Below are positions 12,201 to 27,200 of a stretch of DNA of 64,000 bases, in pieces. Location: contig NC_088881.1 of NCBI RefSeq assembly GCF_032884065.1, positions 5,534,171 to 5,598,170 of the forward strand, written 5' to 3'. Origin of the DNA: Artemia franciscana (Eukaryota > Arthropoda > Branchiopoda > Anostraca > Artemiidae). The first letter of the stretch is position 1; every line of letters starts with the position of its first letter. The notes under the pieces are model-generated. The model was not told where the DNA came from. It was given only the letters and a program-made list of their open reading frames with translations, and did no database searches. Both the position numbers and the translations under genes were made by a program.

Positions 12201-15200
12201 TGCCTAAAAATAATCCTCAACATTACCTGTGTTCCTTCCAAAGCAGATTTTTCAATACCCGTGTCTTCTGTTACAATAGACTTTTCAGAGTCGTAAAAGT
12301 CTGAGGCTTTTATACAACTCTCATCGGTCGGCTCACATACCCCTTGAATGTCTGCTATTCGATACCCCTCTTTCTAAAAATAAAGAAATATATAAATTCA
12401 CTTTTTCATATTTTTTAAAGTTATTAGTTAGTTATAAGTTATTATTTTTTTTATGTTAGCACAGCGTCTAAATATTTCATCGATTTCACTTATTTTTTAT
12501 TTCAACTTTTAAAGGTTCTGAATTTTTAAAGGTGCACAGTAGATTTAGAATTCAGCGAAAACGATCTCCTCTAAAAAAAAAGAATTTTTAGTTGAATACT
12601 CTTTCCCGGGCCCTAGTTTAGACTATAAATCCATTCCTTGGCGCACCTTATTTACCTAGCACAGTAGATTCAGAAAACGATCTCCTCTAAAAAAGGAATT
12701 TGTAGTTGAATACTCTTTCCCGGGCCCTAGTTTAGACTATAAATCCATCTTTTGGCACCCCTTAATAAAAGAACATTTATACTTTTAAAACCTTTAAAAG
12801 TTAATAACAAATAAAACCACCACAATATTAATAAAATAAAATTGTCACAACTGATCCACAAAGGTCACAGAAGCTAACAGAGTTACTGCGATAAGAACAG
12901 CTGCTTTGACGTTCTCATCAGAGCAACTCTTTTAGTTTGTGTGACCTATGTGGAACAGTTACAACAATTGCGTTTTTATTTTAGTTATACAGTTAAAATA
13001 TCAGTTCGTTTTAGTTTTTTTCATTTTTCCTCTCTACTGGCCGCAGTCTCCTTTGTCGTTTTTCATTGAGTTTTTTTTCTCTTTGTTGTTTTTCACATTT
13101 AGAGGCGCTGATATCTTCTCTGACCATAGCCTGATGGCAGCAAAAATCAGGGTAAAGTTGTCAGCCCCAAAAAAGGTGAGGATAGCTAGGCAACGGCCCA
13201 CTGACTGTGAAAAACTGAGTGATTTAGAAACCCGGGTACAGTTTATGTTAAAACTGACGAACAGATTTGAAACCCTGGATCTACCGCTAGATCTCTGTTC
13301 TTGGAGCAAGAACAGACGCATATCTCTCATCATGGGATTGCGGACCCTTTAGCCACAGTTATTCGTAGAGGCACACCTTTTTTGAAGCACCTGATCCCTT
13401 GTTTTCACTATCTACATTGGCATAGTGTTGTTTTGTCCTCAGTGCTTCCTTACATTTGTTTTATTGTTTTCTCTTTTTTTCTTTTTTTTATTCAATACAA
13501 CACTTTTATGCGTCTTGGGAAATAAATGTGTCATCGTCATCATCATTACTACAATCAGCTTACCATTAGATTTCGATCAGTATATATAGAAACTACCATG
13601 AGGCCAAATCCAGGAGGGAGGTCACCGGGTTTGACCCCCCCCCCCAAAAAAAAAAATTGGGAGGCTCATAAAACAAATAAAAAAATGCATTTAAAATAAT
13701 TTGATGCGTTAAAAAAATAAAATAAAAAATATGACCTCTTTGCTGCTAGAAGTGATCTCTTTTCTTTCGGTGCGACAATCTTGTGCTGTCGATAACTTCG
13801 TGATATCCTTGCCAATTATTTTGGGTGCTATACTATCTCCATTTTTGTTCGAAATGTTTACTCCAAGCATGGCCGCTAATTCAAGAATTCTTTCCTGAAA
13901 AAATAAATAAAGTAACTACGTATAAAATGAAAAAAAAGCCACAATCAGCATAATGCAATAATAAAAAATAGTTTTAAGTAGTTCAGAGGAATCTTCAATG
14001 ATATCTACTAGTTTGTAACATATCAAAAAAGGACTATTTACAAACGGGAAATTTCATTATAATAGATTTAGATTCATATATTTATCACTTCCCCAAAAAT
14101 AACATTATTCTCTAAAATATATGGAACTCTTTTTCTGCAAAATGTCATGAAATTTGTTTTTCAAATACTCACTACCAAATAACCAGAACTTGTAAAACTA
14201 TTCAATTCATTGAGTTTTCAACTCATTGGGAAACTATTCAATTCATTGAGAAAAAACATTCAAATTCAATTCAATCTCTCTCTCTTTAGTAAACAATTAC
14301 ATTATTTAAAAGCTCGAGAGCCACATAAAAGACATAAGTCCCAGGGGGGCTTTATCTTCTAACCATCTTTTGACATAGAAAATATTTAAAAAGTGGTTAC
14401 ACAAACATCTAATTTAAAAATTTTCCACAAAAAAAGAAAATCAATCTTCCAAGAAAAAAGATTTAAATCTTTCTTTCGTGCCACAACCTACCAGCCTGCG
14501 AACCACCCCATTTCCCGGCACCCCTCCATAAAATCCATAAATCTTAACCATCTATTTCAATACAAGAACTTTTTGACTTTGGTTTTAACAAAACTAAGTT
14601 ACCAGCAGCTCTAATACAACCCGGGATACCATTCCACTCTGAAAAAGCATTGTTTCCGTGAACCAATTATTCTGTGAAACAATAATAGTGAAACCCGACC
14701 TCGTGAATAATAATTAATACAAAATAATAACTTATTTCTAACCCAATTATAGAATAATCTGTAATAATAAAGAGAAAGAAAAAATTAAGATTGACGCACG
14801 GATTCAAAATTTTGAACAGCTGGTAATTAACTTACGTTAATGTCTGATTTTAATCTGAAATTAATTTATTCCAATTGCATGAAACATCCTCCTAGTACAA
14901 AGGCGAAAGAAAAACCAAAATTTACAGAAACGGAAACATTAAATACGAATAAAAGAAGATCATTCTTTCCCAAAAGTATGTAAAGGCCATAAACACAGAC
15001 AAAAGGTAAAACATTATGAATTTGTTAAGACAGAAAACAATTTGCATAAAGCTTTACATGAATATTTCCCTCTGATACCAAAAATCTTTGAGTACACAAA
15101 TCCTAATGTTCAGCCTGTGGAAACTAGCCGTCGGACGAACTAGGATGACTAATGGAAATTGGGGAAACTAGGTCGGAAACTAGCCGTGAACGAAAAAATG

Positions 15201-18200
15201 TAAATTAGTTGTAACGTTAATATTCCCTCCCCGAGGAGACAAGACAGTAGGGACGAAAAATATTTTACGAAGAAGGGGGCAAGAGGAACAGAAACCGAAG
15301 GAGGGGTACTCAGATTTATCAATATTCAGGTGAAGTTTTCAGTTTTTGAACAAGCGCAAATACTTTGCTTATACAATTTATTGATTTTGAAAGATTATTT
15401 TTAGATCTACTCGAAACTAAAAGATCATAAACAAAGGCTAGGAATGAAACGGTAGCAAAAGCGTAGAAATGATTTGGAGCTAGTTTCAAAAGTATTCGAG
15501 AAATTGCTAAATTAAACAGACCAGGAAACAAAACTCCTCCTTGTCAAACTCCCTTTCGATCACAAAGAGAACCATTAACTTTGATTTTAAGAAATGAAGA
15601 CAGGAACCAGTATTGAAGTACAAAAATGATGGACATTGTTAGAAATAATGAGCACATTGGAAATTAGAAAAAAAAATACCATTAGAAAATGACGAATGTA
15701 AAAGTTGAAAATAGTTAATGACCTTAGAAACATCAAGCACATAAAGACAAATATCTTAATATCTATTAACAGAAGCAAGTGAAGAATAGAAGATAGAAAA
15801 TGGTGAACGTAGCTGCATCCAACATGAAATCGACACCCACGCAGACTCCCCCCAAAATCGATGCTAGAAGCAACATGAGGAAGAATAATTTATTCTAAAA
15901 CTTTAGTTAGATTACAAGACTCTATAATACGACAAAGAGATGAACAATACAGGGGAAAATTATCTTTTTCAATTACTGCACAAAAAGCTGGCAGGTACAA
16001 TGGACGAACCCTTCGCATTTGAGAAAAATAATGGAAGATGCAAAAAAACTGGTTATATTTAGGCTGAAGGGGGATTGTTGAAATACCATCAAGATTAGTC
16101 AAAGAAGATTTCAGTCTTGACTGAGAGTTCGTTCCGTAAATTTACCTAAATACTGAAGTTACCGTACGGCACAAAAAACTGTCAGGTACAATGGATGAAA
16201 AAAGGCACATTTGAGAAAAATAATGGAAGATGCGATATCAACGGCTCATATTCAAGTTTAATGTGGTTTTCTAAAAAACCATCAAGACCAGTCAAATAAG
16301 ATTTCAGTCTTGACTGAAAGTTCTTTGTAAAAGTTTACCTTTTTAAGTACTGAAGTAACCGTAACGCAAAACAAATTGATAAGTACAGCGGATGAACAAG
16401 GTACATTTGAGAAAAATAATGGAAAATGCGATATCAACGACTAACATTCAGGTTGAAGGAGGTTTACTGAAATATTATCAGGATCAGTCAAAGAACATTT
16501 CAGTCTTGACTGAGAATTCTTTGTGTAAATTTACCTTTTTAAGTACTGAAGCAACCATGCCACTTAAAAAACTATGAGGCACAATGGATGAACCTGGCAC
16601 ACTTGTGAATAATAATGGAAGATGCGGTATCAACGACTAACATTAAGGTTGAAGGAGGTTTACTGAAATATTATCAAGATCAGTCAAATAACATTTCAGT
16701 CTTGACTGAGAATTCTTTGTGTAAATTTACCTTTTTAAGTACTGAAGTATCCATACCACACATTAAATCGTCAAGGACAATGGATGAACCTGACACATTT
16801 GAGAAAAATAACGAAAGATGCGATATTAACGGCTAACATTCAGGTTGAAGGTGGTTTACTGAAATACCATCAAGACCAGTCGAAGAAGATATCATTCTTG
16901 ACTGAGAGTTCTTGTTATAAATTTATCTTTTTAAGTACTGAAGCAACCATGCCACTTAAAAAACTATGAGGTACAATGGATGAGCCGGGCACACTTGTGA
17001 ATAATAACGAAAGATGCGGTATCAACGACTAACATTAAGGTTGAAGGAGGTTTACTGAAATATTATCAAGATCAGTCAAATAACATTTCAGTCTTGACTG
17101 AGAATTCTTTGTGTAAATTTACCTTTTTAAGTACTGAAGTATCCGTACCACAAATTAAATCGTCAAGGACAATGGTTGAACCTGACACATTTGAGAAAAA
17201 TAACGAAAGATGCGATATTAACGGCTAACATTCAGGTTGAAGGTGGTTTACTGAAATACCATCAAGACCAGTCGAAGAAGATATCAGTCTTGACTGAGAG
17301 TTCTTGTTATAAATTTATCTTTTTAAGTACTGAAGCAACCATGCCACTTAAAAAACTATGAGGTACAATGGATGAACCTGGCACACTTGTGAATAATAAT
17401 GGAAGATGCGGTATCAACGACTAACATTCAGGTTGAAGGAGGTTTACTGAAATATTATCAAGATCAGTCAAATAACATTTCAGTCTTGACTGAGAATTCT
17501 TTGTGTAAATTTACCTTTTTAAGTACTGAAGTATCCATACCACACATTAAATCGTCAAGGACAATGGATGAACCTGGCACATTTGAGAAAAATAACGGAA
17601 GATGCGATATTAACGGCTAACATTCAGGTTGAAGGTGGTTTACTGAAATACCATCAAGACCAGTCGAAGAAGATTTCAGTCTTGACTGAGAGTTCTTGTT
17701 ATAAATTTATCTTTTTAAGTACTGAAGCAACCATGCCACTTAAAAAACTATGAGGTACAATGGATGAACCTGGCACACTTGTGAATAATAATGAAAGATG
17801 CGGTATCAACGACTAACATTCAGGTTGAAGGAGGTTTACTGAAATATTATCAAGATCAGTCAAATAACTTTTCAGTCTTGACTGAGAATTCTTTGTGTAA
17901 ATTTACCTTTTTAAGTACTGAAGTATCCATACCACACATTAAATCGTCAAGGACAATGGATGAACCTGACACATTTGAGAAAAATAACGAAAGATGCGAT
18001 ATTAACGGCTAACATTCAGGTTGAAGGTGGTTTACTGAAATACCATCAAGACCAGTCGAAGAAGATATCATTCTTGACTGAGAGTTCTTGTTATAAATTT
18101 ATCTTTTTAAGTACTGAAGCAACCATGCCACTTATAAAACTATGAGGTACAATGGATGAACCGGGCACACTTGTGAATAATAATGAAAGATGCGGTATCA

Positions 18201-21200
18201 ACGACTAACATTCAGGTTGATGGAGGTTTACTGAAATATTATCAAGATCAGTCAAATAACATTTCAGTCTTGACTGAGAATTCTTTGTGTAAATTTACCT
18301 TTTTAAGTACTGAAGTATCCATACCACACATTAAATCGTCAAGGACAATGGATGAACCTGGCACATTTGAGAAAAATAACGGAAGATGCGATATTAACAG
18401 CTAACATTCAGGTTGAAGGTGGTTTACTGAAATACCATCAAGACCAGTCGAAGAAGATTTCAGTCTTGACTGAGAGTTCTTGTTATAAATTTATCTTTTT
18501 AAGTACTGAAGCAACCATGCCACTTAAAAAACTATGAGGTACAATGGATGGACCTGGCACACATGCAGTATCAACGGCTCACATTCAGGTTGAAAGTGGT
18601 TTGCTGAAATACCATCAAGATCTGTACAAGAAGATTTCAGTCTTGACTGAGATTTTTTTGTATAAATTTACCTTTTGAGTACTGAAGTAACCGTACCACA
18701 CAAGAAACTGATAGGTAGAATGGATGTACCTAGAAAATTTGAGAAAAAAAATGGAAGATCCGATATCAACGACTAACATTCAGTTTGAAGGTGGTTTGCT
18801 GAAATATTATCAAGATCAGTCAAAAAAGATTTCATTCTTGACTGAAAGCTCTTTGTATAAATTTATCTTTTTAAGTACTGTTGTGTAAATTCACCTTTAA
18901 AGTACCAAGTATACGTAACACATAAAAACTGTCAGATACAATAGATGAACAAAGGCAGAAAAAGGGAAATGCAATATAAACGGTTTACATTCGGGGTGAA
19001 GGTGATTTTCTGAAATACCATCAAGTTCAGTCGAAGAAGATTTCAGTCTTGACTGAGACTTCTTGTTATAAATTTATCTTTTTAAGTACTGAAGCTACCA
19101 TGCCACTTAAAAAAATATCAGGTACAGCGGATGAACCTGGCACATTTGAGAAAAATAACGGAAGATGCGATATTAACGGCTCACATTCAGGTTGAAGCTG
19201 GTTTACTGAAATACCATCAAGTTCAGTCGAAGAAGATTTCAGTCTTGACTGAGAGTTCTTGTTATAAATTTATCTTTTTAAGTACTGAAGCTACCATGCC
19301 ACTTAAAAAACTATGAGGTACAATGGATGAACCTGGCACACTTGTGAATAATAATGGAAGATGCGGTATCAACGGCTCACATTCAGGTTGAAAGTGGTTT
19401 GCTGAAATACCATCAAGATCTGTACAAGAAGATTTCAGTCTTGACTGAGATTTTTTTGTATAAATTTACCTTTTGAGTACTGAAGTAACCGTACCACACA
19501 AGAAACTGATAGGTAGAATGGATGTACCTAGAAAATTTGAGAAAAAAAATGGAAGATCCGATATCAACGACTAACATTCAGTTTGAAGGTGGTTTGCTGA
19601 AATATTATCAAGATCAGTCAAAAAAGATTTCATTCTTGACTGAAAGCTCTTTGTATAAATTTATCTTTTTAAGTACTGTTGTGTAAATTCACCTTTAAAG
19701 TACCAAGTATACGTAACACATAAAAACTGTCAGATACAATAGATGAACAAAGGCAGAAAAAGGGAAATGCAATATAAACGGTTTACATTCGGGGTGAAGA
19801 TGATTTTCTGAAATACCATCAAGATCAGCCGAGGAAGATTTCAGTCTTGACTGAGAGTTCTTTCTGTAAATTTACCTTTCTTAAGTACTGAAGTTATCGT
19901 ACCACAAAAAAAATGACATGTGCAATGGACGAACAAAAGGTACATTTGAGAAAAATAATGGAAGATGCAATATAAGCGGTTTACATACAGGTTGAAGTAG
20001 GTTTGCTGAAATACCATAAAGATTAGTAGAAGAAGATATCAGTCTTGATAAAAAGTTCTTTGGGTAAATTTACATTTTTCAGTACTGAAATTACCGTACC
20101 ACACAAAAAACTGTCAAGCACAATGGATGAACCTGGTATATTTGAGAAAAATAATGGTAGATGCGGCGTACACGGTTTACATTCAGGTTGAAATACCATC
20201 AAGATCAATCGAGGAAGATTTCAGTCTTGGCAGAGAGTTCTTTATGTAAGTTTACCTCTGTACTGAAGTTACCATCCCACACAAAAAAACTATCAGGTAC
20301 AATGGACGAACAAAGGCTTATTTGAGGAAAATAATGGAAGATACGACATAAACGGTTTACATTCAGGTTGAGGTTGGTTTGCTGAATACCATCTAGACTA
20401 GTTGAGAAATATTTCAGTCTTGACTGAAGGTTCTTTGTGTAAATTTACGGTTTTAAGTACTGAATTTACCCTACCACACAAAAAACTGTCAGGTACAATG
20501 GACGAACAAAGGCACATCTGAGAAAAATAATGGAAGATGTGACATAAACGGTTTACATTCAGGTTGAGGTTGGTTTGCTGAATACCATCAAGACCAGTTG
20601 AGAAATATTTCAGTCTTGACTGAAGGTTCTTTGTGTAAATTTATCTTTTTAAGAACTGAAGTTACTGAACCACAAATAAAAACTGTCAGGTACAATGGAC
20701 GAACAAAGACACATTTGAGAATAACAATGGAAGATACTATACCAACGGTATACATTCTGGCTGAAGTTTGTTTGCTGAAATACTACCAAGATCAGCCGAG
20801 GAAGATTTCAGTCTTTTTATAGCGTTTTCAAGAGATGACAAAGACACCACAAGGGTACGACATTACGATATATTGGATGGAATATATCAAAAAACAAGAC
20901 GGCTACAGCAGGAGTGAACGGCATAATTTGCTACAGAAAAATTACAGAATAGTATTGCCCCCATGTTTCAGGAATATAGAGAAAGGTGAATCACTCTCAA
21001 CCTTATCACAGATATTGAATTCTGTCGGTTCTTTTTGCGGTAAATCCTTCTTTTTGGTGAATTTTCCATGTTGATCAAAAACAAAACCATCAAGTTTACC
21101 TTTAAGAAATGCAGGCGAGCACCAATACTTCGGTATATACAGCAACGTCTGAATTATGTAACTAAATTAGGGAAGGAAATAAAGAGGGTTAGAGAAAAGA

Positions 21201-24200
21201 AGAGAAAGGGGGAGAGATTGTGTGAAAGTAGCATTTTTGTTCCAAACCTTTTCTTTTTAAAGAAATTTTTAAAGAAGGGATAATAATTTTTTCGTTTTAA
21301 AAAAGGGCTACTAAAAGCTGTAAAACTAAACTTTCGTTCATTACTTTAAGATAAGAGACAAACAGGTCTTTTGAACAACCTTCCAATCAGTTGGCAGCCT
21401 TCCCGAAGGCAACATAATCGAAACAATAGCAAAAAATATTGGAAAAACCACAACTAGAAAGTATTTTGGGTACTCTTTATAAATCACAGCTACTATACTA
21501 AAAGAGACAAAAAAAAAACAGCTATAATATGTACCTTTAAGTCACCTACCTTTGAGCCATGATACACTACAGTTGTTTCAATGACTTCTTCCATGTAAAA
21601 AGTGTCCAATGGATCGACACCATACTAAAAATAAATGATATTCGGTAGAGCAAATTCTCCTAGGTTTACAAAGGTAAGCCCTATCCTTACAGAGAGAGGA
21701 TCAAGCATGAGAGCATGCACTTACGGAGGTCGCATCCAATACTCGGATCCAACTGGTTCTAGGAAAACTTTTCCGTTAGTTTCCTAGATTCCATTAATTT
21801 CCACTTTAGGTAGATTAAGTTGTGACAAGAATTTAGGGATCCCAGCCAAAGTTGATGAAGATCCTTGATAAATTTATAAGGAATACCCTAATATAGGTTT
21901 CATCAGGTGTATACACTGAAAAGTCACACAAACAAGCCTAGATTTTACTTCTCAGTTCTTACCAAGTTTGGTCGGGGTAAAACGTCCCATTGAGGTAGAA
22001 TAAGGTGTGACAAGAATTAAACATCCCTCTCAGGAATCCATACCGATATTGGTGAATATATTTCGAAAAATTAATACATAATTCTCTAACAGAGGTTTGA
22101 TGAGGTGTACACTGTGCTCAGATAGTACATGACCTTCAGGTAGGTTAACGTGTGACAAGAATTTAGCGATCCCTGACAAAGCTGATGAAGATATTTTGAT
22201 ACATTTATAATGCATTGTCTAAGTGTTCCATAAAAAATGAGAATTTTATCTTTTTTAAATAATTTTGAATTTACCAGGTTCGGCGGACGTTTTCTTCTTC
22301 ATTTCATCAAAATAAGATTTTTGGATTTCTACCTATGGTGGTTGCAGAGCTACAGATCGGCGATCAGGAAACATGAGCGCTGCTAAGAAATAGCAGCGCT
22401 GCTCTGCCACACTATGAACCAAATGCTTCCGCATGACAAAATTAAATTAAAACTTGAATGTAGGTGAAGCGGCCTCTCTATTTGTGTGCTACTTTTATAG
22501 AAATAAAACATTTAAAAGATATTCTTTTAAAAATAGACAGGATGCTGTTTGACATTTTTCATTTGGATTGTTGTCATTAATGATACGTAATGACAATGAC
22601 AACAACGACTACGCCAATGTTATTGTTGATAAGTAACTTTTAAGTTACAATGCAAACAGGAACGACCAATTTTGCATCGACTACAAAATAAAAAAATGTG
22701 GCGTTATATTCCATCTACAAGAAAAATTTCATAGAGATTTTGGCCTAATAAGAAAAACTGATATTTACACAAATATTATTCTGAAACCTTCTTGTCTTAG
22801 CAGACCTTAGTTGATCTCTTCTTAGTTTAGACCAAACCAATTTTCAACTGAACAGCTAAAATCTTTTGACCTTGTCAGGGAACCATTGTGACGCATAAAT
22901 TTTTTTAAAAAAAATTATGCAATATTAAACAACAACTTAAATTTTACATTAAAATGGAACTAATCAAGCCACAGCATAAATATTAAACAGTAACGAGAAT
23001 TCCTATTCTCTCCACTAAGGATTTTTGGGACGCATCAGTCGCACAGCCTTATTCATGACTAAGCCTTCTTTAATATTTATATTGTAGTAGCAATTGAAAC
23101 TATTGCTGTGACGCAAAGGGAAACTGCGTGTCTCATTCTTGAACCAAATTTTCACAACTGTTTATTATTCATGCTGTGAATATTATGGTTGGATATACTG
23201 ACATAGTTTTCATACTCACAAACAACAAAATTTAAACAAACCATAAAGTTTAACTTCGTGAGTGCTTAGGTTAATACCCTAATATTTAAAAACCTACGGC
23301 ACTTGAGCCATATTTTCATTTTGACCTTTTCAGGCGAATTCGCCCATACCTTTTTGTTTTTCTGGCAGCTCCAATCTCTCATTGGTGCTTCTTAAGGCTC
23401 ACAAGGCAAATTGACAAATTTCATTTGTTTTTTTTTCTTGGGGTGCGGGGGGGGGGAGGAATAATATCCAGTGAACAAAAAGCTTTTTTCACAGTTGCCT
23501 ATTATTTATGGTATTTTGACTTGTAATAAATTATTATAAGATTATGATATTATAATAAAAAAATTAGTATTACTAAAAAGAATAATATAGTTGTTATACT
23601 AATAACAACATTTTACTTGTCTTCACAGTTTTTAGCTCCCTATGTAACTACTGGCAAATTATACAAAGAAACTAAGGCAGGGGTCAGAAGCATATGAAAC
23701 GCGTGTCATCAAGTGATTCATTCACAAATTTTAAATGACAAACTTTGGTTCAAAGAAAGTAGCCTATAAAAAGTAAAAATGGATAAATTATAAAATATAC
23801 ACATTGATAAAAAAAACTTGAGGGAAAAAACTTAAATAGCTACTAATACCAATGGTCTTGATCAATAAAAAAAAATATAAGAATGGATCTTCCAGTGAGA
23901 ACAATGGAAAACTTTCCAGTGAGATTCTTCGAACGAACTTGATTATTACAACGCGTATTGTGTGTAGCTTTCTCGGTTGACAGTCAAATTAAGTAGCACA
24001 ATAATAGTGAATAAGTTACTAAGTTAAAAAATAACAGCGCATTTCCTAAGTTAAATAATGATTATTACTTTTGAAAAATATTATCATGGAAACACAAATA
24101 GCAAAATTACGGTTATGTCAAGATGATCTGCTTGATAAGCATATATCTGTTGAAAATATTTATGCATTATACATACAGAATGTGTGGATATAGATCTGCA

Positions 24201-27200
24201 CGCATGTACTTACAGAAAAGCGTGTATGTACTGAAATAGTGACAAATTTATATGTACTCTATTAAATAACACCAAGATATAAGAGTATGGGTAACTTATA
24301 AGAGTGGGAACGGGCGCTAGAGTCGACAGAGAGAACTGCAACGCCATCTAGCATTTGGAGAAATTTGGCATTGTTTTTTTTTGCGAAATAATAAGAATTA
24401 TTACCTTAATTAGTGTTATTAGTAAAATTAATACATTGTTGTAGCTCTTAACATTGGTAAAAACCGCTAAATTGTGGAAAATAAAACTAATTCTTAAAGT
24501 TTTGTTATCAGGTACTGCAAACTTTGTTGCAGTTCTTAAAATTGGAAATTTATGTTAGATTTTAGAAAAACAATTCTTAAAGTTTTGTTACCAGGTACTG
24601 CAAACTTTGTTGCAGCTCTTAATATTCTTTAAAATACATTTAATTACGGAAAAAAAAACAAATTCTTAAAGTTTTGTTACCAGGTACTGTAAACTTTGTT
24701 CCAGCTATTAACATTAGTTAAACTACGTTAGATTTTAGAAAGAAAAATGGATTCTTAAAGTCTTGTTACCAGTTACTGCAAATTTTGTTGCAACTTTTAA
24801 AATTGGCAATCTACGTTAAGTTTAAGAATAAAAAAAAATGAATTCTTAAAGTTTTGTTGCCAGGTACTGCAAACTTTATTGCAGCTCTTAAATTTCTTTA
24901 AACTACGTTAAATTATGGAAAGCAACACGAAGTCTTAAAGTTTTGTTACCTGGTACTGCAAACTTTGTTGCAGCTCTTAAATTTCTTCAAACTACGTTAA
25001 ATTATGGAAAACAACACGAATTCTGAAAGTTTTGTTACCAGGCACTGCAAACTTTATTCTAGCGCTTAAATTTCTTTAAACTACGTTAAATTGTGGAAAA
25101 CAACACGAATTCTGTAAGTTTTGTTACCAGGTACTGCAAACTTTGTTGCAGCTCTTAAAATTCGGAGACATCGTTAAATTATGGAAAAAAAATCTTAATA
25201 TTTTGTTACCAGGTCTTGCAATCTTTGTTGCAGCTCTGAACGTCGGTGAAACTATTTTAAATATTTGAAGACAAACTTATTCTTAAATTTTTGTTACGGG
25301 TACTGCAAACTTTGTTGCAGATCTTAAATTGGCAATCAACGATTGCCAACGATTGGCAACGATTATAGAAAGAAAAAAAATTCTTAAAGTTTTGTTACCA
25401 GGTACTGCAAACTTGTTGCAGCTCTTAACGTTCTTTAAACTACGTTAAATTATGAAAAATAATACAAATTGTTAAAAATTTGTTACCAGACACTGCAAAC
25501 TTTGTTGCAGCTCTTAAAATTGGTAAACAATGTGAAATTATGGATAACAAAACAAATTCTTAATGTTTTGCTACCGGGTCTCGCAATATTTGTTGCAGCT
25601 CTTAACGTTGGTGAAACTATGTTAAATTTTTGAAAACAAAACGAATTCTTAAAGTTTTGTTACCAGGTACTGCAGACTTTGTTGCAGCTGTTAACATTGG
25701 TAAACTACGTGAAATTTGGGAATTTTTTCTTGAGAGTTTTGTTCCCAGGTACTACAAACTTTCTTGCAGCTCTTAACATTGGTAAAATACGTTAAATTTT
25801 GGAAAACAAAATTAATTCTTAAAGAGTTTTGTTACAAGGTACTGCAAACTTTCTTGCAGCTCTCAACATTGGTAAGCTACGTTAAATTTTCGAAAACAAA
25901 ACAAATTTTTAAAGAGTTTTGTTACCAGGTACTGTAAACTGTGTTGCAGCTCTTAACATTGTTTAAACTACATTAAATTATAAAAAAATAATAAATTCTT
26001 AAAGTTTTGTAACAAGGTACAGCACAATTTTTTTCAGCTCTTAACATTGGTTAAACTACGTTAAATTATAAAAAAAATATTAAAGTTTTGTTACCAAGTA
26101 CTGCAAACTTTGTTGCAACTCTTAAAATTGGTAAACTAAGTTAAATTACGGAAAACAAAACAAATTCTTAAAGTTTTGTAACCAAGTGCTGCAAACTTTC
26201 TTGCAGCTCTCAACATTGGTAAGCTACGTTAAATTTTCGAAAACAAAACAAATTTTTAAAGAGTTTTGTTACCAGGTACTGTAAACTTTGTTGCAGCTCT
26301 TAACATTGTTTAAACTACATTAAATTATAAAAAAATAACAAATTCTTAAAGTTTTGTAACAAGGTACAGCACAATTTTTTTCAGCTCTTAACATTGGTTA
26401 AACTACGTTAAATTATAAAAAAAAAAATATTAAAGTTTTGGTACCAATAACTGCAAACTTTGTTGCAACTCTTAAAATTGGTAAACTAAGTTAAATTATG
26501 GAAAACAAAACAAATTCTTAAAGTTTTGTAACCAAGTACTGCAAACTTTGTTGCAGTTCTCAGAACAATCAGAAAAACAAAAACACAAAAAAAGAAAAAC
26601 AAAAAAACACAAAAACAATCAGAAAAGGTACAATCAGAAAAACACAGACGGAAAGTAGATTTTTGAAAGAAGAAAACTTATTTACAAATTGTTTTATAGG
26701 CTTATTTAATGGCACATAAGAAGCAACGGGAAAAAAGGAGAAAAAAATAACCAATGACAAAAACAAAAATTTAAATCTTGAAGCAACTGGCATATAAAAT
26801 AGAAAGAAAAAGATAATGCATTAATCGAACTAATATTTCAATTACAAACAACAAGGTGTATTTAAGAGTTGAAAAGAAAAAAAATAAGCCGTAATAATGT
26901 TGAAAAAGAAAAGCATCTATAATCAAAGGAGTTGTTTTATTGTCTTTTGAATTCTAATGTTATCCTTTATTCAAATTTTGTGATTTAAGTTCGTCCTTTT
27001 CCAACACCAAGGACGCCATATATAGGCGCAATATTCGTTTGTTTCTTCTTATTTTCCTTCCTAGTGGTCTGCCTCGTTTGTGGCAACTGTAGCCAGCCTC
27101 GTTAGTGGGCGCGGTTTGCCTCGTGTTCTTTGTTGTCCTACTTTTCTTGGTTTGGAGGTTATATCTAACTTGTGATCATAGAAAGTAGACAGTTTGGTCT

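Noticed and set aside
16392-19316. Series of repeated 61- and 73-codon open frames in the satellite
   Set aside because: The 196-bp period is not divisible by three and frames end at the same satellite positions each time; they are a product of the repeat and not a gene family.
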